Assembly: GCA_038025085.1 (NCBI GenBank)
Contig: CM076140.1
Span: 6,311,501-6,375,500 of the forward strand
Source of the DNA: Tetragonia tetragonoides
Lineage: Eukaryota; Streptophyta; Magnoliopsida; Caryophyllales; Aizoaceae
Direction: 5' to 3'
Length of the DNA: 64,000 nucleotides
The notes under the pieces were generated by a model, which ran no database searches, was not told the DNA's origin, and saw only the letters and a program-made list of their open reading frames with translations. Position 1 is the stretch's first letter, and each line of letters opens with the position of its first letter. Positions 59,060 to 64,000 of this stretch are shown piece by piece. The translations under genes were made by a program, and so were the position numbers.

Positions 59060-59832
59060 TCAAAATTGGCACTTCAGAGAGGAAATAAACCAATACAGAT
59101 AATTTTTTGTTTTGGTGACAAGAAGTCAAAACAGACTTCTTTTCCATTTTGATTCGGTACCAAATTAGTTCAATGAATATGGTCAAGAACCTTTTAGGTA
59201 ACCTTAAAGCCGCTTCATACAAATTTTTGTGTTATACTAATTAATTAGCAGGGATATTACTTGACCATTCAGGTAAATTTATCAATTGTAGTTACAATTT
59301 TCAGCTAATTTTTCAACTCTTAACTATTAGATGATTCTCATATTATTATTATTTATTTATTTATTTATTATGTAATCAACTTTATACATGCAAACATCCA
59401 AAAGTATAATGTAAGTGTATTACGAAGGATTCTAATCCTTTAATGTTGTAAATCTGGATGTATTTCTTGGTAAGCGTGCAGTTTTATCGCTCTTTGACAC
59501 ATCATTGTTGTTTGAGTTATTCAGAAATTCATCCAAAAGAAATTACTAAATCTGGCAACTGTTGGGAGTATTCAATACTCGCTTGGCCGCTCCCGAAGAG
59601 CACAAGAATCTCACAAAGGAGCCCGGCTCAAAAATTTCCTTGCCATGTGAATTGTGATCTATGCCAAGGGACAAATTGGGGAACCAGAAAATTTTTGATT
59701 AGGGAAGGGGAGGTGAAAATTAGTTTGTTTGGCAATTTTAGGTAGTTTTTTGAAAAAATATGTATCAACTTTTATCTTTCATCTACTGTTTTCACTTTCT
59801 TATCAAATAGGAGTTTTATGGATAAATTGGTC
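59060..59832. other. Intergenic DNA, no feature recognised
   Basis: The frame at 59458-59745 has no family resemblance that I can see. A short TTAT repeat lies near 59343-59370. Confidence 0.4.
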
Positions 59833-60272
59833 AAAACCCCCCTAGACTTTTGAACATTTTGGTTAGAACATCCAAATATTTTGAACTTTGGCAAGTACTC
59901 CCTAGAAAAATTAAAAAACCGTGTTAATCCCCCCAAGCTTGATTTTCCGGACACTTTATAAATCTTTGATCCCGTTTTGCCCTCATGCGTCTTGCGTAAG
60001 GTACATTTTTTTCATACAAAATGAAAAGTTACCACATTGTAATACCCATTACTTTTCTTTTTATTTTATGTGGTAACTTTTCATTTTGTATGGAAAAAAT
60101 ATGTATCTTTTGCAAAACGAATGAGGGCAAAACGGGATCAAAAATTTATAAAGTAGCCGGAAAATCAAACTTTGGGGGATTAACATGGCTTTTTAATTTT
60201 TCTAGGGGGTACTTGCCAAAATTCAAAGTATTTGGGTGTTATGGCCAAAATGTTTAAAAGTCTAGGGGTTTT
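59833..60272. mobile_element. Long inverted-repeat (foldback-like) element, arms about 180 bp
   Basis: From AAAACCCCCCTAGACTTTTG on the left and CAAAATGTTTAAAAGTCTAG then GGGTTTT on the right, the arms pair for most of their length (shared TTTGGCAAGTAC.CCCTAGAAA, GTTTTGCCCTCAT, ATGAAAAGTTACCACA), leaving a loop of about 30 bp near 60045. Target duplication not identified. Confidence 0.8.
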
Positions 60273-60429
60273 CAAGAAGTCTCACCTCCAAATACAACTA
60301 AAATCTAAATGTTACCTAATGCATGCAAGCTTTCAATTTTAGCTTTCAAAACAACTAGTTTATCATCATTTTATGACAAATTAGCTAAAAAATAAATTTA
60401 GCTAATATTCTAATGATGTCTTGCCATAT

Positions 60430-60566
60430 GCTAACTTTTCAGCTAGCAAAATAACTATTTGCGTCAAATATAAGTATTAATTTTATATTTGCTAACTTTT
60501 CAGCTAGCAAAACAACTAGTTTGATCTAAATGCTAACTTTTCAGCTAGCAAAATAATAGTTTGATC
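60430..60566. repeat. GCTAACTTTTCAGCTAGCAA repeats, three copies
   Basis: Copies at about 60430, 60491 and 60532, each followed by AA(T/C)AACTA-like sequence. A related diverged unit stands near 60340. Confidence 0.8.
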
Positions 60567-61016
60567 AATTGAAGCTATTAATTTGATGTCTGTTGGATAT
60601 TGAATGACTCCTCTTTTTCAAGAACTCGCATATGAATAAAAAATATTTCCCTTCCCCTAATAAATCGTGTGGAATAAAGTCATTAAATTATATTGCCCAA
60701 ATTTGCACCAAAAAAATTACATAATCAAGTAAGAAAAATAGATATAACAAAAAAAATTATTTGTTTTTTCTCTAATAAGAATAGGTGGAGACCTAAACTA
60801 TTGTCATGTACACTATCACTACCACCTAAATGAAAGGATACTATTTTTTTTGAGTTAAGACTTGAACAAAATAAGATGTGTTTAATAGATTTGTAAAAAA
60901 AATTTAGAATTTAAAAAAAAGAAGAGGTTATGCATATCAGTCGAGTGAATAAATGGATAATATACGGGTCATCCATATCTTATCAACTTACATTTCTATC
61001 ATTGCATAGTTAAATG
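60567..61016. other. Upstream spacer of the BEACH gene
   Basis: AT-rich. No gene recognised. Confidence 0.4.
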
Positions 61017-61081
61017 GGCTTTGCAGGCCTGTAACAATGGGCTGAAGATTATTAAAAATAGGCTTTGCAGGCCTGTAACAA
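61017..61081. repeat. 21-bp direct repeat, period 44 bp
   Basis: GGCTTTGCAGGCCTGTAACA followed by A occurs at 61017-61037 and 61061-61081, upstream of the BEACH gene leader. Confidence 0.9.
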
Positions 61082-61212
61082 AGGCCTAAAATAGGTGTTA
61101 CTCAAACTCTTAAGTTTATTCCTTTATGGGCCCAACGTTTCAAGTCCATATTTTGGATAATGGAAGAATGGAACATCGAAACCAGATCTTGGTTTTGTCC
61201 CTGATTTGGTAA

Positions 61213-61214
<2 letters not shown>

Positions 61215-61249
<35 letters not shown>
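61215..61249. repeat. (CT)n microsatellite in the BEACH gene leader or promoter
   Basis: About 17 CT units. CT-rich tracts are common near plant transcription starts. A second, interrupted CT-rich stretch lies at 61384-61420. Confidence 0.95.
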
Positions 61250-61253
<4 letters not shown>

Positions 61254-61476
61254 TGCAAATTGCAGCTGACTATTGGGAAAACACAAGCAAACACATCAGC
61301 GAAAGAAAGAGCGAGATATCGAGCCGTGAGGTCCACTTGGGGTTCATTCTTCCATTTTCGTTACAACTTACATGCTTCATTTTTCTCTCTTCTCTCTCGC
61401 GCTCATTTCTCTCTCTCTCTCGATCATAATCCGATCAAGTCAATACCGGATTCGCATTGTCCGATCAAAAACAACG

Positions 61477-62182
61477 GTAACATTTAACGGCTTATATTTT
61501 CATTTTACTTTTGTCATGATTGTTCTTTTCTCTTAGGGATTTCGTTTCAATTTTGATCCGTTTTGACTTGAATTTATCTAGTTTTAGATGTATGAAATGC
61601 CGTTTGTTTTTATCTAGATCGGTTGCATTTTGAATGAGTCCACATTTTAAGTTTATGTTGTAATTTGATGGTCGAGAGTTGTTGAAATTGTAGCTACAAT
61701 TTGGCAATTCAAAGCTTATTGTTGAATTTTATGGATTCGATTACTTTACTAATGTGGCGACATTGAACGATTCAAGTTAGTCTATCGTTATAAATGACAT
61801 ATAGCAGATCATTGCTTTGTGCCGTCTATCTTGAATTTGATTGAGCTTCAACTGATAATTTTTCATTTTTAATATATATTTTTTGTCCTCTTAATCCTGT
61901 TTTTCTTAAATCATTGTAGAGTGTAGGAAGTTTTTTAGTGAATAATTATATGGAAACACTGGTATCTAAGTGCAATAAATTTTTTGTTGCCTTTATGTTA
62001 ATTTAATTTTGTCCAAAAGAGTACGGGACTACACTATCTTTGATTGCTATATATGTTCTGTTCCGTTGTTTTAGTTGTCATTGTGTTTCATCGTTGGGCG
62101 GTATTTTAATGAACTATACTAAATCTTTCCTGTATCTATCTTAGTCTTTATTAGCTTGTTGACGTGGTTTCATTCTCTTCAG
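61477..62182 (+). other. Inferred 5' leader intron of the BEACH gene
   Basis: A donor GGTAACATT at 61477 and a T-rich acceptor CTCTTCAG ending at 62182 enclose a T-rich 706-bp segment. The coding ATG follows 54 bp after the acceptor. Leader introns are common in such long plant genes. Inference from splice consensus only. Confidence 0.45.
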
Positions 62183-62236
62183 GTTGCATTAAATTATTTG
62201 ACATGAGTGCATGCTAGGTCGAAAAAGAGTGATAAA

Positions 62237-64000
62237 ATGGAGGAAGAGGAAGTTAAGGAACATATAGATATTTCCACGGAGGACTTAGAATTGGATAAAC
62301 AAGGAGATGTTCTCATTGAAGAAGAAGAATCATCACAGCCATCAGCACCTTCACATTATGAAGATGTCGATATAAGCAGAGATCTGTCAGGTGATCTGCA
62401 GGGTAGCTTAGTGGCTGAGGTTGTTGAAGAGGACAATTATGAACAGGTTTCCTTAACAGATCAACAGAAAAATAACGATGGACTACATAATCGTGAGGAT
62501 TCAGGAACATCATTGGCTTCAGACATTGCAATAAGTCCATCTGGTGGGGTGGATGCAGCCATTGACTTGTCACGTGGGAGACTTGTGGATGAGTTAGATT
62601 CTTCCCCGAATTTAGAGTTGAGACAAGATAATGCTAGCCCGAGCGCTGGTGATGTGAGGAACTCATCCTCCTCTACTAGTCCTAATGTTTATGTTGAATC
62701 TGGTTATTCCCCTATTGAATCACCACAAAAATTCAAGCCCAAACCTGTCATGCCCAGCGTGTCACCTGAGCTGTTGCATTTAATTGATTCTGCCATTATG
62801 GGGAAGTCTGAAAGCTTGGATAAGCTCAAGAATATTGTGATTGGGGTCGAGACTTTTGGCAATGAAGAGGACAATGATGCCATGGCATTTTTGGTGGTTG
62901 ATTCACTTCTAGCCACAATGGGTGGTGTCGAAAGCTTTGAAGATGATGAAGACAATAACCCTCCAAGTGTTATGTTGAACTCTAGGGCTGCTATAGTCGC
63001 AGGTGAGCTGATCCCATGGCTGCCTTGTGCTGGTGATAAAATGGGTTTAATGTCACCTAGAACACGGATGGTTAGAGGATTGCTTACTATATTACGAGCT
63101 TGCACAAGAAACAGAGCAATGTGCTCAACTGCTGGTTTACTAGGTGTTCTTCTGAGATCAGCTGAGAGGATTTTTACACAAAATATTGGTTCTGTGGATC
63201 ATACAGAATGGGATGGTACTCCTTTATGCTACTCTATTCAGTACTTGGCTGGACATTCTCTCAGTGTCGTTGATCTGCATAGTTGGTTTGAAGTAATCAA
63301 TAGGACACTAACTACCACGTGGGCACCTCATTTAATGCTTGCATTGGAAAAGGCAGTAGGTGGAAAGGAATCAAGAGGTCCAGCTAGCACTTTTGAATTT
63401 GATGGTGAGAGCTCTGGCTTACTTGGTCCTGGGGAAAGTCGCTGGCCATTCTCTAATGGGTATGCGTTCGCAACATGGATTTATGTAGAGTCATTTGCAG
63501 ACACAGTAAATACTGCAACAGCTGCAGCTGCAATTGCTGCTGCCGCCGCTGCCACAGCTGGGAAGTCATCACCTATGTCTGCTGCAGCGGCAGCAAGTGC
63601 ACTAGCTGGTGAAGGCACAGCACACATGCCACGCCTCTTCAGTTTCTTATCTGCTGATAATCAGGGTTTGGAGGCGTATTTCCATGCTCAATTTTTGGTT
63701 GTTGAATGTGGTACTGGTAGGGGAAAGAAAGCTTCTTTGCATTTTACTCATGCATTTAAGCCACAATGTTGGTATTTCATAGGTTTAGAGCATACATGCA
63801 AGCAGGGTTTACTTGGCAAGGCAGAGACTGAGTTGAGATTGTATATTGATGGGTCTTTGTATGAGAGTCGTCCTTTTGAGTTTCCTCGGATCTCCAAGCC
63901 CCTTGCCTTTTGTTGCATAGGGACAAATCCACCTCCTACAATGGCTGGCCTACAACGTCGTCGCCGTCAGTGTCCCCTTTTTGCAGAAATGGGCCCTGTT
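62237..64000 (+). CDS. BCHC2: BEACH-domain protein, BCHC type, N-terminal part (runs off window)
   Basis: 588 codons are open from ATG 62237 to the window end. The N-terminus is acidic and Ser-rich ([11 protein letters not shown], about 1-170). An armadillo-like region follows ([32 protein letters not shown]). A concanavalin-A-like domain is recognisable from about residue 400 ([52 protein letters not shown]). An Ala-rich loop of about 25 residues near 435-465 interrupts it. Plant BEACH proteins of class C carry these parts before PH-BEACH and WD40 domains and act as large scaffolds in membrane trafficking; those later domains lie beyond this window. The ATG is preceded by in-frame stops. Choosing C2 over C1 is a guess. 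Confidence 0.85.
   Translation, partial: MEEEEVKEHIDISTEDLELDKQGDVLIEEEESSQPSAPSHYEDVDISRDLSGDLQGSLVAEVVEEDNYEQVSLTDQQKNNDGLHNREDSGTSLASDIAISPSGGVDAAIDLSRGRLVDELDSSPNLELRQDNASPSAGDVRNSSSSTSPNVYVESGYSPIESPQKFKPKPVMPSVSPELLHLIDSAIMGKSESLDKLKNIVIGVETFGNEEDNDAMAFLVVDSLLATMGGVESFEDDEDNNPPSVMLNSRAAIVAGELIPWLPCAGDKMGLMSPRTRMVRGLLTILRACTRNRAMCSTAGLLGVLLRSAERIFTQNIGSVDHTEWDGTPLCYSIQYLAGHSLSVVDLHSWFEVINRTLTTTWAPHLMLALEKAVGGKESRGPASTFEFDGESSGLLGPGESRWPFSNGYAFATWIYVESFADTVNTATAAAAIAAAAAATAGKSSPMSAAAAASALAGEGTAHMPRLFSFLSADNQGLEAYFHAQFLVVECGTGRGKKASLHFTHAFKPQCWYFIGLEHTCKQGLLGKAETELRLYIDGSLYESRPFEFPRISKPLAFCCIGTNPPPTMAGLQRRRRQCPLFAEMGPV

Overview
This is nuclear DNA of a flowering plant, most likely a eudicot. 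It has AT-rich intergenic DNA, GT-AG introns, plant-specific gene families (CYP76-type cytochromes P450, a BEACH-C protein, a ubiquitin-eL40 fusion) and a dense mix of plant transposon types: CACTA, Mutator-like, hAT, Tourist-like, Stowaway, Helitron, Ty1-copia, LINE and SINE. I cannot name the species. Everything here was read by eye. Exon borders come from splice-site consensus and from comparing paralogues inside the window.

Layout. 1-9.3 kb: a decayed CACTA (En/Spm) element with a TNP2-type transposase and a second, intron-rich accessory gene, next to a 945-bp Mutator-type non-autonomous element (8291-9235). 9.5-11 kb: a five-exon gene for a divergent ubiquitin-ribosomal protein eL40 fusion. 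11-17.4 kb: repeats only, including an hAT MITE, a (GA)n tract, a Tourist-like MITE, two diverged copies of one GC-rich repeat, a SINE, a LINE 3' fragment and a Stowaway MITE. 17.5-58.3 kb: a tandem array of seven CYP76-like P450 genes, all on the minus strand, each with two exons and one phase-0 intron just before the AGTDT motif. Only copies 2 (32853-36411) and 5 (50707-52793) read as intact. Copy 1 is split by a very young, coding-competent Ty1-copia element (18991-24651). Copies 3 and 6 have several lesions. Copies 4 and 7 each have a single lesion near the N-terminus. 58.3-61.2 kb: an hAT MITE, a large inverted-repeat element and small tandem repeats. 61.2-64 kb: the 5' end of a large BEACH-domain gene that runs off the window.

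The most unusual object is a 6.3-kb Mutator-like element at 25168-31448, between P450 copies 1 and 2. It has about 67-bp terminal inverted repeats and a near-perfect 9-bp target duplication. Two convergent genes start just inside the two ends: a FAR1-type DNA-binding/MULE transposase read through into an OTU cysteine-protease domain, and a plant mobile domain (PMD) protein. Each begins with a tiny first exon (MSSG.../MSG...) followed by an intron full of repeats. The layout recalls maize MuDR (mudrA/mudrB), but with a protease domain and a PMD protein as the accessory functions. The copy is degenerate, with a few nonsense codons and one frameshift.

The P450 array looks like a family expanding by tandem duplication and decaying through small deletions, point mutations and transposons. 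No other class of biosynthetic enzyme lies in the window, so there is no evidence for a mixed metabolic gene cluster. Many insertions keep exact target duplications, which gives an order of events: for example an hAT inside a smaller MITE at 31.5 kb, and a SINE, MITE and LINE side by side at 15.5-16.5 kb.
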